From assembly GCF_024703995.1 (NCBI RefSeq), contig NZ_JAMXQV010000052.1, positions 1 through 33,532 of the forward strand: a stretch of 33,532 bases of DNA, in the 5' to 3' direction. The position numbers and the translations under genes were made by a program. The DNA comes from Amycolatopsis iheyensis. Its GTDB lineage: Bacteria > Actinomycetota > Actinomycetes > Mycobacteriales > Pseudonocardiaceae. This document shows positions 7,242-15,457 of the stretch, piece by piece. Under the pieces are notes generated by a model. It ran no database searches. It was not told the origin of the DNA and worked only from the letters and a program-made list of their open reading frames with translations. Position 1 is the stretch's first letter, and each line of letters starts with the position of its first letter.

Positions 7242-7903
7242 GCGGTCACCAAGAGGTCCGCGGCGCGGTACCGGCCGCTCGGCGGGCGCTCGTCCAGCAG
7301 GCGCAGGAACGCCGGGACCGCCGTCTCCGGCAACGGCAGGTCCGAGATGTCCTCGCCCGGGAACGCGCGCTGGTGCATGGCCGTGCGCAGGTCGCCCGGG
7401 TCCACCGCGTACACCGCCAGCTCCGGGTTCTCCGCCCCCAGCACGGCCGTGACCTGGTCCAGCGCGGCCTTCGCCGAGCCGTAGCCACCCCAGCCTTCAT
7501 ACGCTTCGACGGCGGCGTCCGAGCTGACGTTGACGAGCACGCCCCGGGAAAGGGCGGGCAGCAGCAGCTGGATCAGGGCGAGTGGTGCGAACACGTTGGT
7601 GCGGTAGACATTTTCCAGTTCGGCCAAGGGATAGCCCGCCAGTGAGGGCAACGGGCTGACGCCGAGTGAACTCGCGTTGTTGACGAGCAGATCCAGCGCC
7701 GGGCAAGCATCGGCCAGGGCAGCGCGGTGGGCCGGGTCGGTGACGTCGCCGGGAACGGCCGTGAAGCCGATCTCCTCGGCGGCCACGGACAACGCGGCCG
7801 GATCACGGCCGTCGCCGATGACCGTCCACTTGCGACTCACCAGGGCCGCGGCGAGGGCTCGGCCCAGGCCCGCGGACGCGCCGGTGACGAGTGCGGTTGG
7901 CAT
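7238..7903 (-). CDS. Short-chain dehydrogenase/reductase
   Basis: A 221-residue classical SDR with a Rossmann fold. The cofactor motif is TGASAGLGRA near residue 8, the structural motif NNAS is around residue 80, the catalytic Ser is in VNVSSDAAVEAYEG, and the YGSAK sequence supplies the YxxxK pair. The start at 7903 is set by an AAGGAGG ribosome binding site 5 bases upstream; the frame extends a little further but without such a site. Its stop overlaps the QueA-like start by 4 bases, so both are made from one message. The substrate is unknown. The promoter has MerR-type geometry (see 7931-7961). Confidence 0.88.
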   Translation of the reverse strand: MPTALVTGASAGLGRALAAALVSRKWTVIGDGRDPAALSVAAEEIGFTAVPGDVTDPAHRAALADACPALDLLVNNASSLGVSPLPSLAGYPLAELENVYRTNVFAPLALIQLLLPALSRGVLVNVSSDAAVEAYEGWGGYGSAKAALDQVTAVLGAENPELAVYAVDPGDLRTAMHQRAFPGEDISDLPLPETAVPAFLRLLDERPPSGRYRAADLLVTA

Positions 7904-7930
7904 GGTTCCTCCTTCGAGGGGTACCACACC

Positions 7931-7961
7931 ATCGTCAAACCTCTATATTACTTGAGGTCAA
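7931..7961 (-). promoter_or_regulatory. MerR/SoxR-type promoter of the SDR-QueA operon
   Basis: On the minus strand TTGACC (plus 7956-7961) is separated from GACGAT (plus 7931-7936) by 19 bases, the stretched spacing that MerR-family activators act on. The spacer region carries ACCTC and GAGGT as outer symmetric half-sites; the inner part is degenerate on one side. The -35 box lies within the last codons of the permease gene. No MerR-family gene is in the window, so the regulator would act from elsewhere. Confidence 0.55.
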
Positions 7962-9309
7962 GGCGGCGCCGGAGCAGGAAGTACGCTGCCAGCGAAACGA
8001 CGAGCCCGACGTAGTACGCGAGATCCGCGCCGTGCAGCGCCGACGCGACCGGTCCGGTGTAGAGGGACGTGTTCATGAACGGCACCGCCGCCCCGAAGCC
8101 GGCCACGAACGCCACGAGCGCCGCCCACGGACGCACCGACACCGACGAAAGGACGTCGACGCGCCGCCCGCCGCGGGTGCGCGCGAGCCAGTCCGGGACC
8201 ACGACGCCGAGGAACGGCGGGATCCAGTAACTGACGAACAGCAGCACGTTCTGGAACTTGGCCGCCAGGTCACCGCTGTGCATCCAGAGGATCAGCGCGA
8301 ACGCGAGCACCGTGACGAGCACCGCCGACACCGGGCGCCGCAGCCGCACGCCGACCGTCTGCAGGGCCAGCGAGCCGCTGTAGTCGTTCATCGCGTTCGA
8401 CGACACCGCCGCGAGCGCGATCACCGTCAGCGCCAGCGCGCCGAGGAATCCGTCGCCGAGCATGTGCGCGACCCCGGCGGCCGTCTGGTCACCCAGCGAC
8501 GACCCCAGCGCGAGCCCGAGGCCTTCGCCGATCGCGTAGGAGACGACGAGCCCCAGCAGCGTCGCCCAGAAGACACTGCGCGACGACGTCGAGGCGGGCA
8601 GGTAGCGGCTGAAGTCCGACGCGTAGGGCGCCCAGGAGATCGCCAGGGACAAGGTGATCGTCGTGAACAGCACGATCCCGCCCGCCAGGTCGGCGCCCGA
8701 CGCGGTGTCGGCGGCGGCGATCGGGTGTCCGGAAAGGACCTTCACCGCGAGCGCGGCGAACGCGAGCACCAGCAGCACGCTCATCACCGCCTGCACGCGG
8801 TGGATCAGCGCGTAGCCGAACACGCCGAGCGCGCACTGCAGCACCAGCACGATCAGCACCGCCGCCCAGAACGGCAGCCCGGTCAGCTCGGCCAGCGCCT
8901 CGCCGCCGAACAGCCCGACCAGCGCGTCCCAGGCGATCGAGCCGAGCCACTGGACGAGCCCCGGCAACACCACCCCGCCGCCGAACGGGAGGCGGGCGAG
9001 CGGCAGCTGGCCGGTGCCGGTGCGCGGCCCCCAGGTGGACAGGTACGCCACCGGCAACGAGCCCAGCACGGTGCCGGCGAGCATCGCGGCCAGGCCCGTC
9101 CAGAAGCCGAGGCCGAGCGCCGCGGCGAGGGTGCCGGTGAACACCGCCGTCATCGTCAGGTTCGGCGCGAACCACACGCTGAACAGCCGCCACGGGCGCC
9201 CGAACCGGTTGCCCTCCGGAACCGGCTTGATGCCGTGGGTCTCGATCGCCAGGTCACGGCCTCCGGTGGGCATCCGCCCGCCGAAGACCTCGGCACCCAG
9301 TCCGTTCAT
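7948..9309 (-). CDS. Cytosine/purine permease of the NCS1 family
   Basis: A 453-residue integral membrane transporter of the nucleobase:cation symporter-1 group (CodB/FcyB-like), which takes up cytosine, purines or related compounds with protons or sodium. The hydrophilic N-terminus ends in a conserved ETHGIKPVPEGNRFG stretch before the first helix. About 12 hydrophobic segments follow, including SWAPYASDFSRYLP and SSNAMNDYSGSLALQ, which are typical of the substrate and ion-binding region. ATG at 9309 is chosen for its GGAGG ribosome binding site 6 bases upstream; the frame runs far upstream only as an antisense shadow of the kinase gene. It is divergent from the kinase and stands alone. Confidence 0.9.
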   Translation of the reverse strand: MNGLGAEVFGGRMPTGGRDLAIETHGIKPVPEGNRFGRPWRLFSVWFAPNLTMTAVFTGTLAAALGLGFWTGLAAMLAGTVLGSLPVAYLSTWGPRTGTGQLPLARLPFGGGVVLPGLVQWLGSIAWDALVGLFGGEALAELTGLPFWAAVLIVLVLQCALGVFGYALIHRVQAVMSVLLVLAFAALAVKVLSGHPIAAADTASGADLAGGIVLFTTITLSLAISWAPYASDFSRYLPASTSSRSVFWATLLGLVVSYAIGEGLGLALGSSLGDQTAAGVAHMLGDGFLGALALTVIALAAVSSNAMNDYSGSLALQTVGVRLRRPVSAVLVTVLAFALILWMHSGDLAAKFQNVLLFVSYWIPPFLGVVVPDWLARTRGGRRVDVLSSVSVRPWAALVAFVAGFGAAVPFMNTSLYTGPVASALHGADLAYYVGLVVSLAAYFLLRRRLDLK

Positions 9310-9453
9310 GTGTGGCCTCCTGTTCCGGATCACCCTAAAGCGCGCCCGCGTGGTGTAACGCGACGGCCCGAACGGGCGAATCACGGTTAGCCGTTGCCGG
9401 AACGCTTCACACACCCGCCAGGATTGCCCGGCGAGGGACACCGGGAGGGTCGC

Positions 9454-10998
9454 GTGCTGCAGCACCCGCGGACGCTCGCGATGACCGGCCTGCTCGCCGC
9501 CGGTTTCGCGCTCGGCGTCACCGCGTTGACGCTGAAGGTGGCCGACGGCAGCCACTCCGTGCTCGACACGACGCTCAGCACCGCGACCGGTTTCCTGTTC
9601 CTGCTGGCGGGCGCGGTCGCGCACGTCCGGCGCCCGGCCAACCCGATCGGCGTGCTCATCGCGCTCGCGGGCGTCGCGTTGTTCCTCGAGGACCTGCAGT
9701 TCACCCGCGATCCGGTGCTGTACACGATCGCCGTGCCGCTGCGTGCCGCGTCGAGCCCGGTGATCGCACACCTCGTGCTCGCGTTCCCGCACGGCCGGCT
9801 GCGGTCGCGGTGGGAACGGCTGCTGGTCACCGGGGCCTACCTGGTGGTGTTCGCGCTGGGAGTGGTCGGGCTGCTGGTCAGCGATGACCCGCGCGACCTG
9901 CTGGCGATCTGGACGAACCCGGCGAGCGGCGTGTTCGCCGACCGCGTGCTGGAGCTCGCGGCCACGGCCATCAGCGCCGGCGTGATGGTCGTGCTCCTCT
10001 ACCGGTGGCTGACCGGGCAGCTGCCGCAGCGGCGGCTGCTGTCCCCGGTGATCGCGATCGCGCTGTTCGGCGCGCTCGCGTCCGGCACCGGCACCGCGCT
10101 CGGCGACGGCCACTCGCTGTCGGAGCCGCTGCTGCAGGTCTACCGGATCCTGTTCTGCCTGTGGCCGCTGGCGTTCCTGACCGGGGTGCTGCGTGCCCGC
10201 GTCGGCAACGCCGAGATGATCCGGCTGCTGCTGGAGCGCGACGGCACCGGGCTGGCCGCGCTGGTGCAGGACGACGAGGTGTGGAAGGACAGCCGGTCGA
10301 TCGACGCGCTGAACGCGGCCGCCGGGCTGGTGCTCGACAACCAGCGGCTCACCGCCGAGCTCGAGCAGCGGCTGGCCGAGGTCCGGGCGTCGCGGGCGCG
10401 GCTGGTGGCGGCCGGCGACGAGGAGCGCCGACGCCTGGAGCGCGACCTGCACGACGGCGCCCAGCAGCGGCTGGTCAGCGTCGTGCTGTTGCTGCGGATG
10501 GCCGGCCGCCGCCACGGCGGGCAGCTGCCGGCGGAGGTCCGGGCGCTGCTGTCGGGCACGGTCGACGAGCTGCAGACGGCGATCAAGGAGCTGCGTGAGC
10601 TGGCCCGCGGCATCCGCCCGGCGATCCTCACCGAAGCGGGCCTGGTCGCGGCGGTGCGCTCGCTGGCCGACCGGATCCCGATGGAGGTGGCGCTGTCGGT
10701 CGGCGAAGTGCCGCGCCTCGATTCGGCGGTGGAGGCGACGGCGTACTTCGTGGCGTCGGAGGCGCTGACGAACGCGCTGAAGCACGCGCAGACCGACTCG
10801 GTCGACGTGCGGATCTCGCTCGCGGGCGCCGAGCTGCGGGTCTCGGTGTCCGACGCGGGTGTCGGCGGCGCGTCCCTCGACGGCGGCACCGGCCTGGCCG
10901 GCCTGCGCGACCGCGTCGAAGCCCTCGGCGGCGAGCTGACCGTCACCAGCGGCGACAGCGGGACCGCCGTCCACGCGGCCATCCCGCTCAGGACGTGA
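9454..10998 (+). CDS. Orphan membrane sensor histidine kinase (HisKA_3 type)
   Basis: A 514-residue two-component sensor. The N-terminal third has about six membrane segments and little extracellular sequence, so it may sense a membrane signal. A coiled stretch (about residues 300-325) leads to the HisKA_3 dimerisation box DEERRRLERDLHDGAQQRL, with phospho-acceptor His333. The HATPase_c domain follows: N-box ASEALTNALKHA near residue 440 and a G-box GTGLAGLRDRV near 477. GTG at 9454 has GGGAGGG upstream; ATG at 9481 is the alternative. NarL/LuxR-type response regulators normally sit next to such kinases, but none is adjacent. A bidirectional terminator follows the stop directly. Confidence 0.9.
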   Translation: MLQHPRTLAMTGLLAAGFALGVTALTLKVADGSHSVLDTTLSTATGFLFLLAGAVAHVRRPANPIGVLIALAGVALFLEDLQFTRDPVLYTIAVPLRAASSPVIAHLVLAFPHGRLRSRWERLLVTGAYLVVFALGVVGLLVSDDPRDLLAIWTNPASGVFADRVLELAATAISAGVMVVLLYRWLTGQLPQRRLLSPVIAIALFGALASGTGTALGDGHSLSEPLLQVYRILFCLWPLAFLTGVLRARVGNAEMIRLLLERDGTGLAALVQDDEVWKDSRSIDALNAAAGLVLDNQRLTAELEQRLAEVRASRARLVAAGDEERRRLERDLHDGAQQRLVSVVLLLRMAGRRHGGQLPAEVRALLSGTVDELQTAIKELRELARGIRPAILTEAGLVAAVRSLADRIPMEVALSVGEVPRLDSAVEATAYFVASEALTNALKHAQTDSVDVRISLAGAELRVSVSDAGVGGASLDGGTGLAGLRDRVEALGGELTVTSGDSGTAVHAAIPLRT

Positions 10999-11034
10999 AA
11001 AGGCCCCCTCGCCGGTTCGGCGAGGGGGCCTTTT
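10998..11034. terminator. Bidirectional intrinsic terminator
   Basis: A perfect 13-bp stem (GGCCCCCTCGCCG at 11002-11014, complement at 11018-11030) is flanked by AAAA on the left and TTTT on the right. It can therefore end both the rightward kinase message and the leftward protease message. It is one of the few hairpins in this window with a proper T tract on both strands. Confidence 0.92.
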
Positions 11035-11041
11035 CAACGCA

Positions 11042-12973
11042 CTAGACGAGCAGCAGGAACAGCAGCCCGTTGGGCGTGCCGAGACCCGTCACGTCGTCGT
11101 AGCCCGGGGTCGTGTGGATGGTCAGACCCTGGTAGTCGAGCGTGCGCACCGAGGTGAGCAGGCCGTCCGAAGCGTCGACCGAGTTGGCGTAGTCGACCCG
11201 CTCCACCGCGGCGTCCACGTGCTTCACGTCGCTGATCGCCGGAGTCCGGGAGGTCAGCTTGTAGATCACGGGGTTGATGAAGCCGTGGTGGAAGTGGTCG
11301 AAGCTGTCGGCCACCGCCATGATGCCGGCGAACACCGGCGACGCGAGGCTCGTGCCGCCGATCCGGTACTGGTCGTAGTAGGCGCCGTCCGGGAAGGTCT
11401 GCGTCTGGCCGACCAGGAAGCCGGTGTTCGGGTCACCGATCGCGGAGATGTCGGGGACGACCCGGCCCTTGTTGTTGCCCGTCTGGTTCTTCTTCGCCAG
11501 CGCGTCCGGCACGACACCCTTCTGGTAGAAGGGCTGCGCGAACAGCCGGCTCGTGCCGCCACCGGAACCGCTGGTGTAGGCCGCGGGGCCGTAGACGCCG
11601 TTGGTCAGCGAGGACTTGCTGGTCTCCCAGCCGGTCTCGAAGATCCGCTTGCCGTCCTTGCCGATCGCGATGGACGTGCCGCCGACCGCGGTGATCCACG
11701 GCGCCGAAGCGGAGAAGTCCGGCGACGGCGTGCCGAGGCGCGCGACCTCGTCACCGTTGTCGCCCGAGGAGAAGTAGACGCCGATGCCCTCGAGCACCGC
11801 CTGCAGCGAGATCTGGTTGAAGACCTTGACCTCGTCGGCCGGGATGTCCTCACCGGTGTCGCCGTAGGAGTTCGACACGATGTCGGCCTTGTGGCCGGCG
11901 ATCACGTAGTTCAGCGCCACGTCGAGGGCGTTGTCCTCACAGGACTCGCCACCGACGTAGAGGATGTCGGCACCCGGGGCGAGACCGTGGGCGGCCTCGA
12001 CGTCGAGCGTCTCCTCGCCGTACCAACCCGCCGCGTCGCACTGGTCCGGCGGCTCGAGAACCGGGTTCGCCGGGAAGACGTGCTGCTTGAACTGGCTCTG
12101 CTTCAGCGGGTGCTGTGGGTCGTTCTTCTTGGCGTAGGTGCTCGCGTCGGAGTAGATCGTCGGCGAGGCGAACGCGTCCACGATGGCGATCGTGGTGCCC
12201 TTGCCGTCCGCGCCGACCTTGTCGACGCCGTAGGCCGACCGCAGCTGCGCCGGGGTATAGCCGCACGGGGCGTAGGGCAGGTGCTTGCCGTTGTAGGCGG
12301 GATCGGTGGTGTCGATCTTCTCGCCGTAGTAGGCGCTGCACGGCTTCGCGTTGCGGAAGCCGGGGCCGGGCGGGACGTCGGCCGGCGTCGCGGAGCCGGT
12401 GGCGTGGTCGGGCTTGAACAGGTTGGTCGCCTGGTCGACGCCGACGACGCCGAGGACGTCGTTCGCCAGGTTCGCCGGCACCGACAGGTTCTTGTCGGTG
12501 GCGCGGAGGGTCTGGCCCTTGACCTTGTACTTGGCCAGCTTGACGTCGAACGCCTTCTGCGTCTGGTCGGCGGTGCCGGTGGCCTCGACGTAGGCGCGGT
12601 TCGACGGGATGTCGCCGATGCTGAACCCGCTGCCGGTCAGCCACGCCTTGACGGCGTTGACCGTGGCGTCGCTGGCGGCGAACCGGTCACGCACCTGGTC
12701 GGGGCTGAGGTACTGGCGGTAGGTCTTGCTGTCCGGGTCGGACACGGCCTGCGCCAGCGCCTCGGCGCCGGCGTTGTCGCGCTGGTTCAGGTAGACCCGG
12801 AAGCTGAGCTTCGACGCGGGCGCCGTGTCGGCGACCTTCGACTGCGCGTTCGCCCACAACGGGTGCGACTGCGGAATGTCCTGACGCCCCTGCGCGGACG
12901 CCGTCGCCGGCAGGGCGCCGGTCAGGCCACCCACCACCGCGAGCGAAAGGAGCAGGGTGGAGCTTCTTCGCAC
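11042..12973 (-). CDS. Secreted S53-family serine-carboxyl peptidase (sedolisin/kumamolisin type)
   Basis: A 643-residue secreted protease active at acid pH in this family. A signal peptide spans residues 1 to about 27. A pro-kumamolisin activation domain follows (about 30-185) with the usual YRQYLSPDQVRDRF. The catalytic domain begins near residue 240. The sedolisin residues are visible: Glu320 and Asp324 in GEETLDVE, the oxyanion Asp372 in SNSYGD, and Ser542 in GGTSLASP. The ending YDDVTGLGTPNG supplies the calcium site. GTG at 12973 follows a GGGAGA ribosome binding site. It is monocistronic between terminators. The enzyme would degrade proteins outside the cell, fitting a saprophytic lifestyle. 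Confidence 0.93.
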   Translation of the reverse strand: MRRSSTLLLSLAVVGGLTGALPATASAQGRQDIPQSHPLWANAQSKVADTAPASKLSFRVYLNQRDNAGAEALAQAVSDPDSKTYRQYLSPDQVRDRFAASDATVNAVKAWLTGSGFSIGDIPSNRAYVEATGTADQTQKAFDVKLAKYKVKGQTLRATDKNLSVPANLANDVLGVVGVDQATNLFKPDHATGSATPADVPPGPGFRNAKPCSAYYGEKIDTTDPAYNGKHLPYAPCGYTPAQLRSAYGVDKVGADGKGTTIAIVDAFASPTIYSDASTYAKKNDPQHPLKQSQFKQHVFPANPVLEPPDQCDAAGWYGEETLDVEAAHGLAPGADILYVGGESCEDNALDVALNYVIAGHKADIVSNSYGDTGEDIPADEVKVFNQISLQAVLEGIGVYFSSGDNGDEVARLGTPSPDFSASAPWITAVGGTSIAIGKDGKRIFETGWETSKSSLTNGVYGPAAYTSGSGGGTSRLFAQPFYQKGVVPDALAKKNQTGNNKGRVVPDISAIGDPNTGFLVGQTQTFPDGAYYDQYRIGGTSLASPVFAGIMAVADSFDHFHHGFINPVIYKLTSRTPAISDVKHVDAAVERVDYANSVDASDGLLTSVRTLDYQGLTIHTTPGYDDVTGLGTPNGLLFLLLV

Positions 12974-13254
12974 AGAAATCTCCCTCTTCGAAAGCGGCCC
13001 CCAGGAAATGGGCCTTGGAACACCGGACGAGACTAGATCGGTGTTCCGCTCGTGGGGAAGTGCTTGCGGAACCGTTATCTCGTCGCGAATTCACGTGCGC
13101 GGGCCGGTGGTACGGAAATCCGATTTGTCGCACGAATTACGCGAAGAACATTCCCTGATGCGCGGTACGTCCGTTTTGTGGGTGTACCGCGGAACAAGCG
13201 GAACGGGCGGCCACCACCTACGAAAGTCGGGTGCGCTGTCCACTCGGGACAATC
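12974..13254. other. Non-coding promoter region of the S53 protease
   Basis: This stretch between the protease start and the terminator at 13255 has no gene I can support and is clearly less GC-rich than its neighbours. It holds a small hairpin in the protease leader (GGCCC at 12996-13000 with GGGCC at 13010-13014), the 9-bp palindrome at 13017-13047, and an 8-bp inverted repeat (CGCGGTAC at 13161-13168, GTACCGCG at 13184-13191). The extra symmetry suggests more than one regulatory site. Confidence 0.5.
13017..13047 (-). promoter_or_regulatory. Palindromic operator upstream of the S53 protease
   Basis: GGAACACCG (13017-13025) and CGGTGTTCC (13039-13047) form a perfect 9-bp inverted repeat with a 13-base spacer. 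The spacer holds a minus-strand -10-like TAGTCT, so a protein bound here would cover the promoter. It lies 44 bases upstream of the GTG start. No candidate regulator is next to it. Confidence 0.5.
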
Positions 13255-13286
13255 CGCGGGTGACGGCACTTCGGCCGTCACCCGCG
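13255..13286 (-). terminator. Stem-loop terminator of the GH29-like gene
   Basis: A perfect 13-bp stem (CGCGGGTGACGGC at 13255-13267, complement at 13274-13286) with a 6-base loop lies 5 bases beyond the stop codon of the leftward GH29-like gene. There is no clear T tract, as is common in high-GC actinobacteria. Confidence 0.75.
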
Positions 13287-13291
13287 CCCGG

Positions 13292-15064
13292 TCAGCCCAC
13301 CGACGTCGCGTAGTCCGACCCCAGCCAGGTCTCGTCGATCCGGAGCCGCTTGTAGCGGGTGCTGTCACTCGACGCGGCGTAGGTGCTCGTGACCTGCAGG
13401 CGGACGTAACGCGTCGTCACCGCGGCCAGGTCGACGAACTGGACACCCCGGTGGCTCGGGAGCGTCCCGGACTTCACCGCGCTCCCCCAGTTCTTGCCGT
13501 CGGCCGAGACGTAGACCTGGTACGCCTTGATCCGCGCCGACTGCTCGCTGTCCGAGCGGGCGTAGCTCACCGAGTCCTCGCGCTGGTTGAGGCCGAGGTA
13601 CTGCACCTTCTTCGCCGACCCGAGGTCGTAGTCCAGGTTGACCGGGAGGGTCTTGCCGTTGTCGAAGTAGGTCAGGTAGTCGCCGTCGCCCGCCGCTTGT
13701 CCACTGTGGCCACTCGCGGACGCGCTCGCCTTGATGGTGACGGTCTTCGGGTCGTAGCCGCCGGCGCGACCCGCGGTGTCGACCTTGAACACCGTGTCGT
13801 AGGTGTCCCAGCCGGACAGGCCGCTCAGCGTCAGGCTGCCGCCGCCCTGGGTGAAGGAGATCGCGGCGCCGGTGCGGAGGTTCGTCACGCCGCGGACGCG
13901 GTAGCCGTTGTCGCGGATCTTCAGCGTGCTGCCCGACGGCTTGGTCAGGACGTGCACGTACTGCGTGTCGCCCTTGATCGTGATGACGCCGTGGGCGCCG
14001 TCGTTCCAGAAGCCGGGCTGCATGCCGCCGTACATGTACCCGGCGCCTTCGGTGCCGCCGAGGGATTCCCAGATCGCGCCGAGGTAGGTGCCGGCGAAGT
14101 TGTTGAACGCCTCCTGGTTCGAGGGGAACTTGCCGTTCACCATCGCCGTCTCGGCCATCAGCGACTTGATCGACGAGCCCGAGTTCGTCACCAGACGTCC
14201 GATGTTCAGCGCCTTGTTCACGGCCGAGTTGGACCCGCCGTACCACCACGAGCCGGTGTCGGGCAGCTTGAAGCAGGCCTCCGTCAGCCGCGGCATCGCC
14301 GTGTAGGTCGCCTGCGGGTAGTCGTAGGCCGGGGACATGCCGGTCTTCTGCTCGTTGCTGATCGTGTCCATGATCGGCGTGTCTTCGTTGTTGTTGCTCA
14401 GCAGGTAGTCCGGCCGCTGCTGGTAGATCTGCTCGTACAGGTCGTGCGACTCCCAATAGGCGTTGTCGTTGTCGATCCAGAACCCGCCGAGGTCGGGGTA
14501 GTTCTTCATCACCTCGAAGAAGTTGTCGTAGCTGAACTGGCCGAAGCCGTCCTGGCTGTCGAGGTTCACGGTCTTGCCCTTGTACTTCGAATAGCCGGCC
14601 GAGTCGAGCCATTCGTGGCCGCCCTCGTCGTGCCACTGGGCGTCGTTGGTCATGTACAGGATGACCTTGAGCCCCTGGGGTTTCGCCGCCGCGACGAGCT
14701 CGCCGAGGAAGTCCCGCTTGGTGGTGCAGCTGCCCGGGATCTTCGACGGCCAGGCGCGCGAATAGCCGAGCCGGCTGTGGAACGAGGCGAGCACGAGGTA
14801 GGACGCGTGCAGCTTCTTGGCCTCGGTGACCCAGTAAGTGGGACTCCAGCCGCCGTCGGTGATCGCCTTTTCCCAGGCGCTGCAACTGGTGTAGCCGGGT
14901 GACGTACGCATGCCCCAGTGCAGGAACAGGCCCGCCTGGCTGTCACGCAGCCACTGCTGGGACGGCTTCTGCAGGTCGGCCGACGCCGGCGCGGCGACGA
15001 GCCCGGCCACCACCAGCATCGAAGCGCACGCGACGAGCACCCGGCGCAGGAACTTGGCTGACAT
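13292..15064 (-). CDS. Secreted GH29-like glycoside hydrolase (alpha-L-fucosidase family) with discoidin domain
   Basis: A 590-residue secreted protein. The signal peptide ends near residue 29 (PASA|D). The catalytic part (about 35-330) resembles GH29: the LFLHWGM start, WVTEAKKLHASYLVLASFHS, a RDFLGELVAAAKPQGLKVILY stretch (read as RDF...GLK), and GGFWIDNDN, where Asp198 aligns best with the nucleophile. A beta-sandwich domain follows (about 345-430), and residues about 440-590 form an F5/8 type C (discoidin, CBM32-like) carbohydrate-binding domain. The general acid is not obvious, so the sugar specificity is open. ATG at 15064 has GGAGG upstream. It is divergent from the GH105 gene and probably belongs to the same pectin locus. 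Confidence 0.7.
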   Translation of the reverse strand: MSAKFLRRVLVACASMLVVAGLVAAPASADLQKPSQQWLRDSQAGLFLHWGMRTSPGYTSCSAWEKAITDGGWSPTYWVTEAKKLHASYLVLASFHSRLGYSRAWPSKIPGSCTTKRDFLGELVAAAKPQGLKVILYMTNDAQWHDEGGHEWLDSAGYSKYKGKTVNLDSQDGFGQFSYDNFFEVMKNYPDLGGFWIDNDNAYWESHDLYEQIYQQRPDYLLSNNNEDTPIMDTISNEQKTGMSPAYDYPQATYTAMPRLTEACFKLPDTGSWWYGGSNSAVNKALNIGRLVTNSGSSIKSLMAETAMVNGKFPSNQEAFNNFAGTYLGAIWESLGGTEGAGYMYGGMQPGFWNDGAHGVITIKGDTQYVHVLTKPSGSTLKIRDNGYRVRGVTNLRTGAAISFTQGGGSLTLSGLSGWDTYDTVFKVDTAGRAGGYDPKTVTIKASASASGHSGQAAGDGDYLTYFDNGKTLPVNLDYDLGSAKKVQYLGLNQREDSVSYARSDSEQSARIKAYQVYVSADGKNWGSAVKSGTLPSHRGVQFVDLAAVTTRYVRLQVTSTYAASSDSTRYKRLRIDETWLGSDYATSVG

Positions 15065-15096
15065 GAGCGACCTCCAGTGGTCTGGTCCACTGCGTG

Positions 15097-15138
15097 GTGT
15101 ACTCCCGACGGGCGGACTCGGTCAAGGTGGAGATCCGA
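15097..15138 (-). promoter_or_regulatory. Putative promoter and shared half-site of the GH29-like gene
   Basis: On the minus strand TTGACC (plus 15120-15125) is 17-18 bases from GTACAC/TACACC (plus 15096-15102). Immediately upstream of the -35, plus positions 15130-15138 read GAGATCCGA, the same nine bases that form the core of the palindrome in the GH105 promoter at 15213-15227. A common regulator for both divergent genes is therefore plausible. Confidence 0.45.
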
Positions 15139-15212
15139 CCTTTGGGGCACGTTTCGCTGGTCGGTACATCAGCACTACGGCCAACCGGGTTAAATATCTG
15201 ATATATGACGCA

Positions 15213-15258
15213 AGAGATCCGATCTCTCTTGACTCGGCGTCCCGGAGGCGAGTAGATG
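15213..15258 (+). promoter_or_regulatory. Putative operator and promoter of the GH105 gene
   Basis: A perfect 15-base palindrome, AGAGATC C GATCTCT (15213-15227), sits directly against a -35 TTGACT (15229-15234). A weak -10 (GTAGAT/TAGATG, 15252-15258) follows at 17-18 bases. An unusually AT-rich patch (15190-15207, with TAAATATCTGATATATGA) lies just upstream. The geometry fits a repressor that blocks the -35, or an activator. Confidence 0.5.
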
Positions 15259-15331
15259 TTCTCCCCAGAGAGCGCTTTCGCTCTCACCCCCGCTCCGGCG
15301 ACCGGGCAGCACGCCGCGCCCCAGAGCTGGT

Positions 15332-15417
15332 CGGGATGCCGACGGACGGCGGATCGGCATCCCGGCCACCCCTTCCGGGGCGGGGCAGGAGTCCTCGACC
15401 CCTGCCCCGCCCCGGAA
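15332..15417 (+). promoter_or_regulatory. Two stacked stem-loops in the GH105 leader
   Basis: Between the predicted promoter and the ATG at 15458 lie two perfect hairpins. The first pairs CGGGATGCCG (15332-15341) with CGGCATCCCG (15355-15364). The second is a 17-bp stem beginning TTCCGGGGCGGGG (15373-15389) that pairs with 15401-15417 across an 11-base loop. No upstream rightward gene needs terminating, so these are part of a leader of roughly 190 bases and could act as an attenuator or protect the message. Confidence 0.5.
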
Positions 15418-15457
15418 CTGCCCGCTCGACCGGGGCCCGTGCACGAAAGGACGTCGA

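Noticed and set aside
7891..9390. Rightward 499-codon frame antisense to the cytosine/purine permease
   Set aside because: The product is a low-complexity Arg/Gln/His-rich chain, the usual antisense shadow of a membrane protein gene. The opposite strand has twelve membrane segments and a good start.
9310..11037. Upstream extension of the permease frame to 11037 (1029 codons)
   Set aside because: The extension is antisense to the histidine kinase and low in complexity; a strong GGAGG site and a family-typical N-terminus fix the start at 9309.
13052..14902. Rightward 616-codon frame antisense to the GH29-like gene
   Set aside because: Arg/Val-rich shadow without a domain; the leftward frame has a signal peptide, catalytic motifs and a carbohydrate-binding domain.
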